Positions 8,491-17,437 of a stretch of 64,000 nucleotides of DNA are shown in pieces (positions within the stretch are counted from its first letter, which is position 1; every line of letters starts with the position of its first letter). The DNA comes from Pseudomonas sp. (lineage in GTDB: Bacteria; Pseudomonadota; Gammaproteobacteria; Pseudomonadales; Pseudomonadaceae). The notes beneath the pieces were generated by a model, which ran no database searches, was not told where the DNA came from, and worked only from the letters and a program-made list of their open reading frames with translations. The stretch spans positions 411,197-475,196 of the forward strand of contig NZ_PEKX01000020.1 of the NCBI RefSeq assembly GCF_002796985.1, in the 5' to 3' direction. Both the position numbers and the translations under genes were made by a program.

Positions 8491-9549
8491 ATGACCATTC
8501 TCGTAACCGGCAGCGCCGGCTTCATCGGCGCTAATTTCGTATTGGACTGGCTCAACGAAGTTGACGAGGTGGTAGTCAGCCTCGACAAGCTGACCTACGC
8601 GGGCAATCGCCAGAACCTCGCGAGCCTGGATGGCGATACTCGCCACAGCCTCGTGCAAGGCGACATCGGCGACACCGAACTGGTCGCTTGCCTGCTGGCA
8701 GAGCACCGCCCTCGGGCAATTCTCAACTTTGCCGCCGAGTCCCATGTGGATCGTTCGATCCACGGCCCTGAAGAATTCATCCAGACCAACATCGTCGGCA
8801 CCTTCCACCTGCTGGAATGTGCACGTCATTACTGGGACGGGCTGTCGCCCTCAGAGAAACTTGGTTTCCGCTTCCTCCATGTATCCACCGACGAGGTCTA
8901 CGGCTCCCTGTCCTCGGAAGATCCGGCATTCACTGAGAGCAACAAGTACGAGCCAAATAGCCCCTACTCGGCCTCGAAGGCAGCCTCCGACCATCTGGTC
9001 CGCGCCTACCATCACACATACGGCCTGCCGGTACTCACAACCAACTGCTCCAACAATTACGGCCCCTACCACTTCCCGGAAAAGCTCATTCCCCTGGTCA
9101 TTCACAACGCACTCGGCGGCAAACCGCTGCCGATCTACGGTGATGGCCAGCAGATTCGCGACTGGCTTTACGTCAAGGACCACTGCAGCGCCATTCGCCG
9201 CGTTCTCGAAGCCGGCGAACCAGGCGATATCTACAACGTCGGTGGCTGGAACGAAAAAACCAATATCGACGTCGTCCACACGCTGTGCGACATACTCGAC
9301 CAGGAACAGGCGCGAACTGACGGGCGGAGCTATCGGGAACAGATCACCTTCGTTAAAGATCGACCAGGGCACGATCGCCGCTACGCAATCGACGCAAGCC
9401 GCCTGGAGCGCGAACTGGGCTGGAAACCAGCGGAGACCTTCGAAACAGGCATTCGAAAGACTGTGCGCTGGTACCTTGAAAATCAGTCCTGGGTCGCCAA
9501 TGTCACCAGCGGTGCATACCGTGAGTGGGTAGGCAAGCAATACACATGA
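8491..9549 (+). CDS. rmlB: dTDP-glucose 4,6-dehydratase
   Basis: The second step of dTDP-L-rhamnose synthesis: converts dTDP-glucose to the 4-keto-6-deoxy sugar using bound NAD. It is an extended SDR enzyme of 352 residues, the usual length. The NAD-binding motif GSAGFIGANFV is at residues 7-17, the catalytic TDE in STDEVYG near 132, and the YSASK tyrosine-lysine pair near 158. It is followed by rmlD with an ATGA overlap, and rmlA and rmlC come next, the same order as in P. aeruginosa PA5161-PA5164. Confidence 0.97.
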   Translation: MTILVTGSAGFIGANFVLDWLNEVDEVVVSLDKLTYAGNRQNLASLDGDTRHSLVQGDIGDTELVACLLAEHRPRAILNFAAESHVDRSIHGPEEFIQTNIVGTFHLLECARHYWDGLSPSEKLGFRFLHVSTDEVYGSLSSEDPAFTESNKYEPNSPYSASKAASDHLVRAYHHTYGLPVLTTNCSNNYGPYHFPEKLIPLVIHNALGGKPLPIYGDGQQIRDWLYVKDHCSAIRRVLEAGEPGDIYNVGGWNEKTNIDVVHTLCDILDQEQARTDGRSYREQITFVKDRPGHDRRYAIDASRLERELGWKPAETFETGIRKTVRWYLENQSWVANVTSGAYREWVGKQYT

Positions 9550-10454
9550 ACAAAATCCTTCTTCTCGGCGCCAACGGCCAGGTCGGCTGGGAGCTGCAGC
9601 GGGCCCTTTCGCCGATAGCGAAGCTCGTGGTCTGCGACCGCCGGCGTGCCGACCTGAGCAACCTTGAATCCCTGGCCCGCCTGGTCACAACGGAGCGGCC
9701 CGCCATCATCGTCAATGCCGGCGCTTACACCGCCGTGGACAAGGCCGAAAGCGATATCGCCAATGCCCGCCGGATCAATGCCGAGGCCGTTGCTGTCCTG
9801 GCGCGCGCAGCACGCCAGATCGACACCTGGCTAGTGCACTACTCCACTGACTATGTATTCAATGGCGAAGGCGACCAACCCTTTACCGAAGACGCCGCTA
9901 CCGGCCCGTTGAGCATCTACGGCCAAACCAAGCTCGAGGGTGAGGTGGCCATCCGCGAGAGTGGCTGCCGACACCTGGTTTTTCGAACCAGCTGGGTCTA
10001 TGCGACACGAGGCAATAATTTCGCCAGAACCATACTAAATCTGGCCAAGGAGCGGGAGGAGCTGCGAGTCATCGCCGACCAGATCGGCGTGCCGACCAGC
10101 GCCGAGCTGATCGCCGACGTCACATCCCTGATCCTGCGCGACCTGATGGGCGATCCAGCACAGCGAGAAGTCACCTCGGGCACCTACCATCTGGTACCAA
10201 ACGGCGAAACCAGCTGGCACCAATATGCCCAATTCGTGATTGGTGAAGCCGTTCGACAGGGCGCAAGCCTACGCACCACACCTGAACGCATCGCTCCTAT
10301 TCCCGCCAGCGATTACCCCACCATCGCCAGACGACCAGCCAATTCACGCCTCTCGAATGGCAAACTGCAACACACCTTCGGCTTGACGCTCCCCAACTGG
10401 GAACACCACGTGCAGCGCATGGTCGAAGAACTGGTTGATCTAGGAGTCGTATGA
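9546..10454 (+). CDS. rmlD: dTDP-4-dehydrorhamnose reductase
   Basis: The last step of dTDP-L-rhamnose synthesis: NAD(P)H reduction at C4. It has 302 residues, with the Rossmann motif GANGQVGWELQ at residues 8-18, STDYVFNG near 104 and the catalytic YGQTK near 128. The ATG at 9546 overlaps the rmlB stop (ATGA) and gives the canonical N-terminus MNKILLLGANG, so it is preferred over an upstream in-frame GTG at 9525. Translational coupling with rmlB is likely. It ends overlapping the rmlA start. Confidence 0.97.
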   Translation: MNKILLLGANGQVGWELQRALSPIAKLVVCDRRRADLSNLESLARLVTTERPAIIVNAGAYTAVDKAESDIANARRINAEAVAVLARAARQIDTWLVHYSTDYVFNGEGDQPFTEDAATGPLSIYGQTKLEGEVAIRESGCRHLVFRTSWVYATRGNNFARTILNLAKEREELRVIADQIGVPTSAELIADVTSLILRDLMGDPAQREVTSGTYHLVPNGETSWHQYAQFVIGEAVRQGASLRTTPERIAPIPASDYPTIARRPANSRLSNGKLQHTFGLTLPNWEHHVQRMVEELVDLGVV

Positions 10455-11332
10455 AACGCAAAGGAGTCATTCTAGCTGGCGGCTCCGGCACCCGGCTGCA
10501 TCCAGCCACGCTCGCCATCTCCAAACAACTGCTGCCGGTGTACGACAAACCGATGATCTACTATCCGCTGAGCACCCTGATGCTCGCCGGAATTCGCGAA
10601 ATCCTGATCATTTCCACGCCCCAGGATACCCCGCGCTTCGAGCAGTTGCTCGGCAATGGCAATCAATGGGGGCTGAACCTGCAATATGCCGTGCAGCCCT
10701 CGCCCGATGGACTAGCCCAGGCGTTCCTGATCGGTGAGGACTTCCTCGGGGAAAGCCCCTGCGCATTGGTATTGGGCGACAACATCTTTTACGGCCACGA
10801 TTTCCAGCAGCTATTGAACCATGCAGCATCGCGGGAGGAGGGAGCCAGCGTCTTCGCCTACCACGTCCAGGATCCAGAGCGATACGGCGTCCCCGAGTTC
10901 GACAGCAAAGGCAAGATACTCTCCCTTGAGGAGAAGCCCCTTCAGCCCAAATCGAGTTATGCAGTCACCGGCCTGTATTTCTACGACAACCAGGTAGTGG
11001 AGCTGGCCAAAAGTCTCAAGCCCTCCAACCGCGGCGAACTCGAAATCACCGACCTCAACCGCCTCTATCTGGAGCAAGGCCAACTCAATGTGGAGATCAT
11101 GGGACGCGGCTACGCCTGGCTGGATACCGGCACCCACGACTCACTGCTGGACGCCGGCCAGCTAATCGCCACCCTGGAAAATCGTCAAGGCCTGAAAGTC
11201 GCCTGCCCGGAAGAAGTCGCCTTTCGCCAACATTGGATCACGGCAGCGCAGCTGGCCGCACTGGCAGAACCGTTGTTCAAGACCGGTTATGGCCAATACC
11301 TCAAGCGATTACTCGACGAGACAGTTTACTGA
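10451..11332 (+). CDS. rmlA: Glucose-1-phosphate thymidylyltransferase
   Basis: The first enzyme of the rhamnose pathway: makes dTDP-glucose from glucose-1-phosphate and dTTP, and in the family is inhibited by dTDP-rhamnose. 293 residues. The nucleotidyltransferase signature GGSGTRLHPAT begins near residue 9 and is followed by KQLLPVYDKPMIYYPLS. The metal-binding aspartate is in LGDNIFYG near 110. Its start overlaps rmlD and its stop overlaps rmlC (TGATG). Confidence 0.97.
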   Translation: MKRKGVILAGGSGTRLHPATLAISKQLLPVYDKPMIYYPLSTLMLAGIREILIISTPQDTPRFEQLLGNGNQWGLNLQYAVQPSPDGLAQAFLIGEDFLGESPCALVLGDNIFYGHDFQQLLNHAASREEGASVFAYHVQDPERYGVPEFDSKGKILSLEEKPLQPKSSYAVTGLYFYDNQVVELAKSLKPSNRGELEITDLNRLYLEQGQLNVEIMGRGYAWLDTGTHDSLLDAGQLIATLENRQGLKVACPEEVAFRQHWITAAQLAALAEPLFKTGYGQYLKRLLDETVY

Positions 11333-11877
11333 TGAGAGCCACCCACCTCGCCATTCCGGACGTAGTGCTGCTTGAGCCCCAGGTTTTTGGCGATGACCGC
11401 GGATTCTTCCTGGAGAGTTTCAACCAGCGGGAATTCGAAAAAGCCGTCGACCGCAAGATCAACTTTGTGCAGGACAACCACTCACTATCGGCCAAAGGTG
11501 TATTGCGCGGTCTGCATTACCAGATCCAGCAGTCACAGGGAAAGCTGGTCAGGGTCGTTGCAGGCGAAGTATTCGACGTCGCCGTCGATCTACGAAAAAG
11601 CTCGCCCACCTTTGGCCGCTGGGTCAGCGCCATATTGACCGCTGAAAACAAACACCAACTCTGGGTGCCAGAGGGCTTTGCCCACGGCTTCCTCGTACTC
11701 TCCGAAAGCGCCGAGTTCCTGTACAAGACCACGGACTACTACGCCCCCACGCACGAGCGCTGCATCGCCTGGAACGACAATAGCATTGGCATCACCTGGC
11801 CTGCTGGCCTGCACCCCCAACTCTCCATCAAGGACCAAGCCGGCATGTCTCTGGAACAAGCCGAGGTGTTTGCCTGA
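11332..11877 (+). CDS. rmlC: dTDP-4-dehydrorhamnose 3,5-epimerase
   Basis: A cupin-fold epimerase, 181 residues, third step of dTDP-L-rhamnose synthesis. The substrate-binding DDRGFFLES, the catalytic-histidine region GVLRGLHYQ near residue 60 and WVPEGFAHGFLVLS near 115 are all present. The start ATG at 11332 overlaps the rmlA stop (TGATG) and matches the usual N-terminus, so an open extension further upstream was ignored. Its stop overlaps the wzm start in the same way. In PAO1 the next genes are dctB/dctD; here the 13.7-kb polysaccharide insert begins. Confidence 0.97.
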   Translation: MRATHLAIPDVVLLEPQVFGDDRGFFLESFNQREFEKAVDRKINFVQDNHSLSAKGVLRGLHYQIQQSQGKLVRVVAGEVFDVAVDLRKSSPTFGRWVSAILTAENKHQLWVPEGFAHGFLVLSESAEFLYKTTDYYAPTHERCIAWNDNSIGITWPAGLHPQLSIKDQAGMSLEQAEVFA

Positions 11878-12695
11878 TGCAACACTTCTCAGCCACTCCC
11901 CAAGCGATTGTCGCCAACCTATGGCGGCATCGGGAGCTCATCAAAGCCTCCACCAAACGCGAGGTACTAGGGCGATATCGCGGCTCAGCCATGGGACTTC
12001 TATGGTCCTTCTTCAATCCTGTATTGATGTTGACCGTATACACCTTTGTGTTCAGCGAAATATTCAAGGCACGCTGGAGCGGAGGCAGCGGATCCAAGTC
12101 TGAGTTTGCCCTGGTACTGTTTGCCGGGCTGATTGTTTTCAACCTATTCGCAGAGTGCATCAATCGTGCGCCCGGACTGATCCTCGCGAATACCAATTAC
12201 GTCAAGAAGGTCATCTTCCCCCTCGAAATCCTGCCATTCGTGAACCTGCTTTCGGCTTTGTTCCACGGCAGCATCAGCCTGATCGTCTGGCTGCTGGCAT
12301 ACGTCCTCCTGTTTGGCGTGCCGCACGCCACCGTGCTCTACTTGCCACTCATCATCCTGCCGTTCGCCCTGTTCATCATGGGTTTGAGCTGGGCTCTCGC
12401 ATCCTTTGGCGTCTATCTGCGCGACGTAGGCCAACTCATCGGTATCATTACCACCGTGCTGATGTTCCTCAGCCCGCTCTTTTATCCGGCGACTGCGCTG
12501 CCTGAAAGCTATCGTCATCTGCTCTACCTGAACCCCCTCACCCCCGCGATCGAGCAAATGCGGGCCGTCCTGTACTTTGGCGAATCACCGGATTTTGTCT
12601 TGCTGGGCTCCTATTGGGCCGCGACGTCGGTCATCGCCTGGCTAGGCTTCGCCTGGTTCCAGAAGACACGCAAGGGGTTTGCCGATGTCCTCTGA
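11877..12695 (+). CDS. wzm: O-polysaccharide ABC exporter permease Wzm
   Basis: An ABC-2 type permease of 272 residues with six hydrophobic segments. The N-terminal cytoplasmic amphipathic region (LIKASTKREVLGRYRGSAMG) precedes the first span, as in Wzm/TagG proteins. It exports an undecaprenyl-diphosphate-linked polysaccharide from the cytoplasm with Wzt, whose gene overlaps it by 11 bp. This implies that the glycan is polymerised on the cytoplasmic side and moved complete, so no Wzy polymerase or Wzx flippase is needed, and none is found in the window. Confidence 0.94.
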   Translation: MQHFSATPQAIVANLWRHRELIKASTKREVLGRYRGSAMGLLWSFFNPVLMLTVYTFVFSEIFKARWSGGSGSKSEFALVLFAGLIVFNLFAECINRAPGLILANTNYVKKVIFPLEILPFVNLLSALFHGSISLIVWLLAYVLLFGVPHATVLYLPLIILPFALFIMGLSWALASFGVYLRDVGQLIGIITTVLMFLSPLFYPATALPESYRHLLYLNPLTPAIEQMRAVLYFGESPDFVLLGSYWAATSVIAWLGFAWFQKTRKGFADVL

Positions 12696-14055
12696 ACAAA
12701 GCAACGACATGGCCATCAAGGTCGCAAACCTGAGCAAGTGCTACCACATTTACGACCAGCCGCGAGACCGTCTCAAGCAGATGATCCTGCCACGCCTGCA
12801 GCGTTTGGTTGGCATGCAGCCAAGGCGGTACTACCGCGAATTCTGGGCACTTCAGGATATAAGCTTCGAGGTAAAGAAGGGTGAAACCGTTGGCATCGTA
12901 GGTCGCAATGGCAGCGGGAAATCGACCCTGCTGCAAATGATCTGCGGCACCCTCAACCCCACCAGCGGTGAAGTTCAGACCAATGGGCGAATCGCCGCAT
13001 TGCTCGAACTGGGCTCGGGCTTCAATCCCGAATTCACTGGGCGGGAGAACGTGTACCTCAATGGTGTCGTGCTCGGCCTGAGCCGGGACGAGATCGACAA
13101 ACGTTTCGATGAGATTGTCGACTTTGCCGACATCGGCGACTTCATCGAACAACCCGTCAAAACCTATTCCAGCGGCATGATGGTGCGCCTAGCGTTTGCC
13201 GTAGCAGTCAATGTCGCACCGGACATCCTGATCGTTGACGAGGCACTGGCCGTTGGCGACTGGCTGTTCCAGAAGCGCTGCTTCCAGAAAATCGAACAGC
13301 TGGTTTCGAATGGCACCACTCTGCTTTTCGTCTCGCATGACCAGGAAAGTGTTCGCACACTGACTCATCGTGCACTTCTGCTCGCCCATGGTCAGAGCCT
13401 AGCCTGGGGAACCTCCTCCGAAGTTGTGCTGGAGTATCGAAAGCTCCTGCACGAAGAGGAAAGTGCCTATTTCACTGCCCTACTGAACGAGACTACGACC
13501 AATACCCCCAGCAGCGCTGCAGAGCCAGTCGAGGCTCCCGCGAGAACGAACACCCGCTCGGAACTGATGGAGTTTGGCGATGGCCACGCGCGTATTACTG
13601 GAGTTCGAGTGTTCAACAGCAACGGCGAAGAATGCTCAAGTTTCTACCCAGGCGAGCAATTACGCATCAATGTGCGATGCCAGGCATTGGCGACTGCTCG
13701 CAACCTCAACGTAGCAATTCGACTCAGAAACAAAGAGGGAGTCAAAGTCTACTCATGGGGTACTTTGAATCAAGATATCTCTCGCTACTCTGATGGCCAC
13801 GTGAAAGATATCTTCTGGGAAAGGAAATTCCAGTCAAACGAAGAATTCTCAGTAGATTTTCTATGCGACTGTCCGCTGGGGATGAACCTGTACGAAGTTC
13901 AAGCCTGTTTAAGTTTCGAAGCCACCCCGGACTATCTACAGCAACGAATATTGCACTGGGTAGATGAAGCAGCCTTCTTCAAGGTTCTCGTGCGTAAAGA
14001 AGCGTATTTCTTTGGCGGCATCTGTGACTTGCGAATGAACGCCATTTGGGACTGA
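12685..14055 (+). CDS. wzt: O-polysaccharide ABC exporter ATPase Wzt with C-terminal glycan-binding-type domain
   Basis: ATPase of the Wzm/Wzt exporter, 456 residues. Residues 1-250 are the ABC domain: Walker A GRNGSGKST (73-81), the signature YSSGMMVRLAF and Walker B ILIVDEALAVGD. After a variable linker, residues of about 290-456 form a separate beta-rich domain like Wzt_C. In E. coli O9a that domain binds the methylated or phosphorylated non-reducing end of the finished chain. A shorter Wzt without this extension would export uncapped glycans. The ATG at 12685 is chosen over an in-frame TTG six bases upstream. The next gene encodes methyltransferases and starts two bases after the stop, which fits a cap-recognition scheme. 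Confidence 0.94.
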   Translation: MSSEQSNDMAIKVANLSKCYHIYDQPRDRLKQMILPRLQRLVGMQPRRYYREFWALQDISFEVKKGETVGIVGRNGSGKSTLLQMICGTLNPTSGEVQTNGRIAALLELGSGFNPEFTGRENVYLNGVVLGLSRDEIDKRFDEIVDFADIGDFIEQPVKTYSSGMMVRLAFAVAVNVAPDILIVDEALAVGDWLFQKRCFQKIEQLVSNGTTLLFVSHDQESVRTLTHRALLLAHGQSLAWGTSSEVVLEYRKLLHEEESAYFTALLNETTTNTPSSAAEPVEAPARTNTRSELMEFGDGHARITGVRVFNSNGEECSSFYPGEQLRINVRCQALATARNLNVAIRLRNKEGVKVYSWGTLNQDISRYSDGHVKDIFWERKFQSNEEFSVDFLCDCPLGMNLYEVQACLSFEATPDYLQQRILHWVDEAAFFKVLVRKEAYFFGGICDLRMNAIWD

Positions 14056-14057
14056 CG

Positions 14058-16436
14058 ATGAAAAATCCAGAGAAAACTGATTATTCCAGCATATATAACA
14101 ACTACTGGGGCCTACCTGACCGAATTGGCGAGTCGAGTGCTGACATGGACACAGTTGCCGAGCTGCTGATCGCAAATTGCGGGCTTGGCAAGACCCTCGA
14201 TATTGGCGCTGGCGAAGGTGGACTGGTCGAAGCACTGGTACGGCGCCGCTGCAATGCCCATGGCGTGGATGTCTCCAAAGTAGTCGTTGAGCGTTGCAAT
14301 GCCAGACTCCCGGGCCGATTCACCCACGGCAATGTGCTCAGCCTGCCGTTTGCCGACAACGAATTTGACACCATTGTCTCAACCGATTGCCTCGAACATC
14401 TTTCACCAGAGGATGTTCCCGCCGCACTAGCAGAAATGCATCGGATCTGCAAGAAGAATGTGCTACTCCAAATAGCGACAACCCAGGACCGAGACGGACA
14501 CTGGCACCTCACAGTCGAAGGTCGCAAATGGTGGGAGCAACGTTGCTTGGAGGCTGGTTTCATCAAGCACTCGCGCTACTACCGCGTCAATGGCTATGAG
14601 GAACTCAACCAGGATGGTTGGCAAATCACGATTTTTCTACAGAAAGTTCCCTCGCCGGTAATCTCGACTTATCCGCTCTCGTTCCTGGAAGCCGAGCGCG
14701 GTTTACATATGGACATGCTGCGCGATGTGGGCGAGCGCTCTGACGCCCATGTCATTCGCTACGATTGGGCGTGCAACTATATCAAGCCAGGTGATCGCGT
14801 CCTGGATGCCGCCTGCGGCCTCGGCTACGGTGCACACGTCATTCGAAACCTCACTGGTGCGTCGCAGGTCATCGGTGTAGATGGCAGCGAGCATTCAATT
14901 GAGTACGCAAACAAACTGTACGGGACGAGCGAAAACAAAGCCGCCTATCTCTGTGGAATGCTCCCGGAGTTCTTGGCCCGCTTCCCCGATGCCTCCTTTG
15001 ATGTGGTGGTGTCATTCGAAACCCTGGAGCACGTCGAGGCCCCGCAAGCGCTGCTTGAAGAGTTCAACCGGATATTGGCCCCTGGAGGACGAGTCATCGT
15101 CAGCGTTCCTAATGACTGGAGCGATGAAACTGGCGAGGACCCTAACCCATACCACCTGCACGTATACGACTGGAGCAAGCTCAAACAACAACTGAACAAG
15201 CACTTCATCCTTGAAAATGCATTTGCGCAGACTGCAAGCCAGTGCAAATCCAGAGAGAAGGGCAATCAGTGGGAGGCGAGAGCGCGCAACCTTCACGAAG
15301 TCGAGTTTACCGAGGAGTCCCCTGCCGATTGCGAGTGGTGGCTGATGACCGCCATGAAGTCACCGCTGGCAGAAACCTCGGAAAACTATGAAGAGCGGGT
15401 CTTCGCCAATATTTCCACAACGGACCATCCGTCAATTCAGTACGCCAAGTACTTCCAGAACCCCTGGCTAATGCATGCGATGGTCAACTCCGAGTACCGC
15501 CTGAGAAGCCGTCAGGCTCTGGAGACACTGGCGACCGAGGTGATCGAGAAATACCCTCAGGGCTCCAATGATCACGCGGCCGGGCTGTGTGTCCTTTCGT
15601 ATTCTATTCTGGTGAACCACAGCAGCCACAGGAAGCAGCTTCAGATTGGTCTTCTGAATGAAGCCAAAAGAGCACTGGGCGGGGATCCGATCGCACTGAG
15701 GTGGCATGTTTCACTCGACTTCGTCAAAGCCAAGCTGATGGAGTCCGTCGGAGATCAGACCGGCGCATTGCGGACCTATCTCGAATGTGCAAGGACGGAT
15801 GTCCGGCCATTTGGTATCCACCTGTCCACCAAAACGACAGAAGCTGCTTACCGCGCCGGCTTGATTGCCTTCGCACTCGGCGACCGCCAGGCGGCACAAA
15901 GTGCGTGGACACTCGGAGTAAATCTCGGCACCTCGCTGCTTGATGCCAAGTTGGCGGATGTGCTCATCAACCCCGAACGGCCAAATCGCTTCAATCATGG
16001 TGATGGAGTCCGTGAATATGCAGTGGCCTGGGATAACGTGGCTAGGTGTGCGAATGGACTCAATCTTCTTGGCAGCGGCAAGGAGATGAACTTCTCGGCT
16101 CTGGATAATTGCTTCCAGACTGAGTACCAAGGAATCAGCAAGGACTTGCTACATACCCGCAGCTTCCTCGCCGAATCCAACAAGGAACTTCTCTTCACGC
16201 GCAACACGCTGCGAGAAAGAACGGAAACGCTTGAAGCTGTAGCCGAGGAGCTGAAGTCCCGAACCGATGAGCTGGTTGCTACGCGAGAGACACTGCGCGA
16301 GCGGACAGAACGGCTTGAACTGGCCTGTGTAGAACTCAAGTCTCGAACCGACGACCTGGTCGTTGCGCGCGAAGAACTGCGCGAGCGGACACTGCGGCTA
16401 GAGGCCTGTATAGCAGCGCAGAACAAACAGCCCTGA
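14058..16436 (+). CDS. Two-domain methyltransferase with TPR-like region and repeated C-terminal coiled coil (candidate chain terminator/ruler)
   Basis: 792 residues. An N-terminal class I methyltransferase has SAM motif LDIGAGEGG at 47-55. A second one, with motif LDAACGLGYGA near 248-258, continues to about residue 430. Residues 440-690 look alpha-helical and TPR-like (for example GDRQAAQSAW). The C-terminus from about 690 is a charged coiled coil holding a 28-residue repeat beginning LRERTE at 718, 746 and 774 (last copy partial). No kinase domain was recognised. The order wzm-wzt-methyltransferase and the coiled coil recall WbdD of E. coli O8/O9a, which caps and measures the O-chain; the homology is by architecture only. 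The ATG at 14058 is preferred over upstream in-frame codons that overlap wzt. Codon use is more AT-rich than flanking core genes. Confidence 0.85.
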   Translation: MKNPEKTDYSSIYNNYWGLPDRIGESSADMDTVAELLIANCGLGKTLDIGAGEGGLVEALVRRRCNAHGVDVSKVVVERCNARLPGRFTHGNVLSLPFADNEFDTIVSTDCLEHLSPEDVPAALAEMHRICKKNVLLQIATTQDRDGHWHLTVEGRKWWEQRCLEAGFIKHSRYYRVNGYEELNQDGWQITIFLQKVPSPVISTYPLSFLEAERGLHMDMLRDVGERSDAHVIRYDWACNYIKPGDRVLDAACGLGYGAHVIRNLTGASQVIGVDGSEHSIEYANKLYGTSENKAAYLCGMLPEFLARFPDASFDVVVSFETLEHVEAPQALLEEFNRILAPGGRVIVSVPNDWSDETGEDPNPYHLHVYDWSKLKQQLNKHFILENAFAQTASQCKSREKGNQWEARARNLHEVEFTEESPADCEWWLMTAMKSPLAETSENYEERVFANISTTDHPSIQYAKYFQNPWLMHAMVNSEYRLRSRQALETLATEVIEKYPQGSNDHAAGLCVLSYSILVNHSSHRKQLQIGLLNEAKRALGGDPIALRWHVSLDFVKAKLMESVGDQTGALRTYLECARTDVRPFGIHLSTKTTEAAYRAGLIAFALGDRQAAQSAWTLGVNLGTSLLDAKLADVLINPERPNRFNHGDGVREYAVAWDNVARCANGLNLLGSGKEMNFSALDNCFQTEYQGISKDLLHTRSFLAESNKELLFTRNTLRERTETLEAVAEELKSRTDELVATRETLRERTERLELACVELKSRTDDLVVAREELRERTLRLEACIAAQNKQP
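16209..16421 (+). repeat. 84-bp in-frame tandem repeat (coiled-coil coding)
   Basis: Three imperfect 84-bp units begin at 16209, 16293 and 16377 (the last is partial, about 45 bp), each opening with CTGCG(A/C)GA. They encode 28 residues, exactly four heptads, with the recurrent pieces LRERTE, LKSRTD and LV.(A/T)RE. The unit length being a multiple of seven residues preserves coiled-coil register when units are gained or lost. Confidence 0.85.
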
Positions 16437-16505
16437 CCAGCCAGAAAACGCCGACTTCACAACCGGCACCTACTGTCAGCATTCCATATACCTTGGGGAA
16501 ATAAA

Positions 16506-17432
16506 ATGAAATTGAACGAAAAAATTCTTGTAACGGGTGCACGAGGCCTGGTCGGATCGGCGCTGGTTGAGCACCTGAAAGCAGAGGGATTCACCAACGT
16601 CCTCGCACTTGGCCGACAGGATTGTGATCTTACCGATTCGGCCTCGACCAGAGCCTATTTCGAGAAGCATCAGCCGACTTATGTATTCCATGCAGCCGCT
16701 CGCGTCTATGGAATCATGGGCAACATGAAGAACAAGGCGCTGTCTTTCTACGACAACGTCATGATCAATACCAACGTTGTAGACGCAGCCCAGAAAGTAG
16801 GAGTCAAGAAGATCACCGTAATGGGCACCGGCGCCGTTTATCCCTACCCCTCCCCTGGCCTTCCGCTGAAGGAAGACATGATCTTCATGGGCGAGCCGCA
16901 TGCAGCGGAAAACTCCTACGCTCACGCTAAGCGGGCCATGCTGGCCATGCTTCGCGCCTATGAAGAAAGCTACGGCATGGAATGGGCCTATGTTGTCTCC
17001 TGCAACCTGTTCGGACCGCGTGACAAGTTCGACACCGAGTTCGGCCATGTCGTACCGTCGTTGATCAAGAAATTCTTCGATGCCAAGCGCCGCGGAGAGA
17101 AAGTTGTCGTCTGGGGCAACGGCAGCGCAAAGCGTGACTTCATGTATGTCAAAGACACGGCGCGCGTAGGTCTTGCGATCATGCAGAACATCAGCGGGCC
17201 GGCCAATATCGGTAGCGGTACCGTCTATAGCATCCGCGATATCGTTGACATGATTGCCGACATCACCGATATGCAGGATCACGTCGTTTGGGACGAAACG
17301 AAACCGAACGGTCAGGACTACCGCGCTTACGATCTGAGCAAAATCGACTCTATTGGTTTCAACTGCCAGCACACCATCCGGCAGGGTCTGGAAGAGACCT
17401 GGGCGTGGTACGCAGAGAATGCCCAGGACTGA
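16506..17432 (+). CDS. NAD-dependent GDP-sugar epimerase/reductase (GDP-fucose-synthase-like; DmhB/WcbJ candidate)
   Basis: An extended SDR enzyme of 308 residues. The NADP-binding motif TGARGLVGSALVEHL lies at residues 10-24, HAAARVYGIMGNM near 62 resembles GDP-fucose synthase, and YAHAK near 139 supplies the catalytic tyrosine and lysine. In GDP-fucose and GDP-6-deoxyheptose pathways such an enzyme reduces (and may epimerise) the 4-keto product of a GDP-sugar 4,6-dehydratase. That dehydratase is encoded at 21696 in the same operon, together with a GDP-heptose pathway. The product could be GDP-6-deoxy-D-manno-heptose or a C3/C5 epimer; sequence reading cannot decide. It follows the methyltransferase gene after 69 bp, with a GGGGA ribosome site. 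Confidence 0.8.
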   Translation: MKLNEKILVTGARGLVGSALVEHLKAEGFTNVLALGRQDCDLTDSASTRAYFEKHQPTYVFHAAARVYGIMGNMKNKALSFYDNVMINTNVVDAAQKVGVKKITVMGTGAVYPYPSPGLPLKEDMIFMGEPHAAENSYAHAKRAMLAMLRAYEESYGMEWAYVVSCNLFGPRDKFDTEFGHVVPSLIKKFFDAKRRGEKVVVWGNGSAKRDFMYVKDTARVGLAIMQNISGPANIGSGTVYSIRDIVDMIADITDMQDHVVWDETKPNGQDYRAYDLSKIDSIGFNCQHTIRQGLEETWAWYAENAQD

Positions 17433-17437
17433 GTAAC

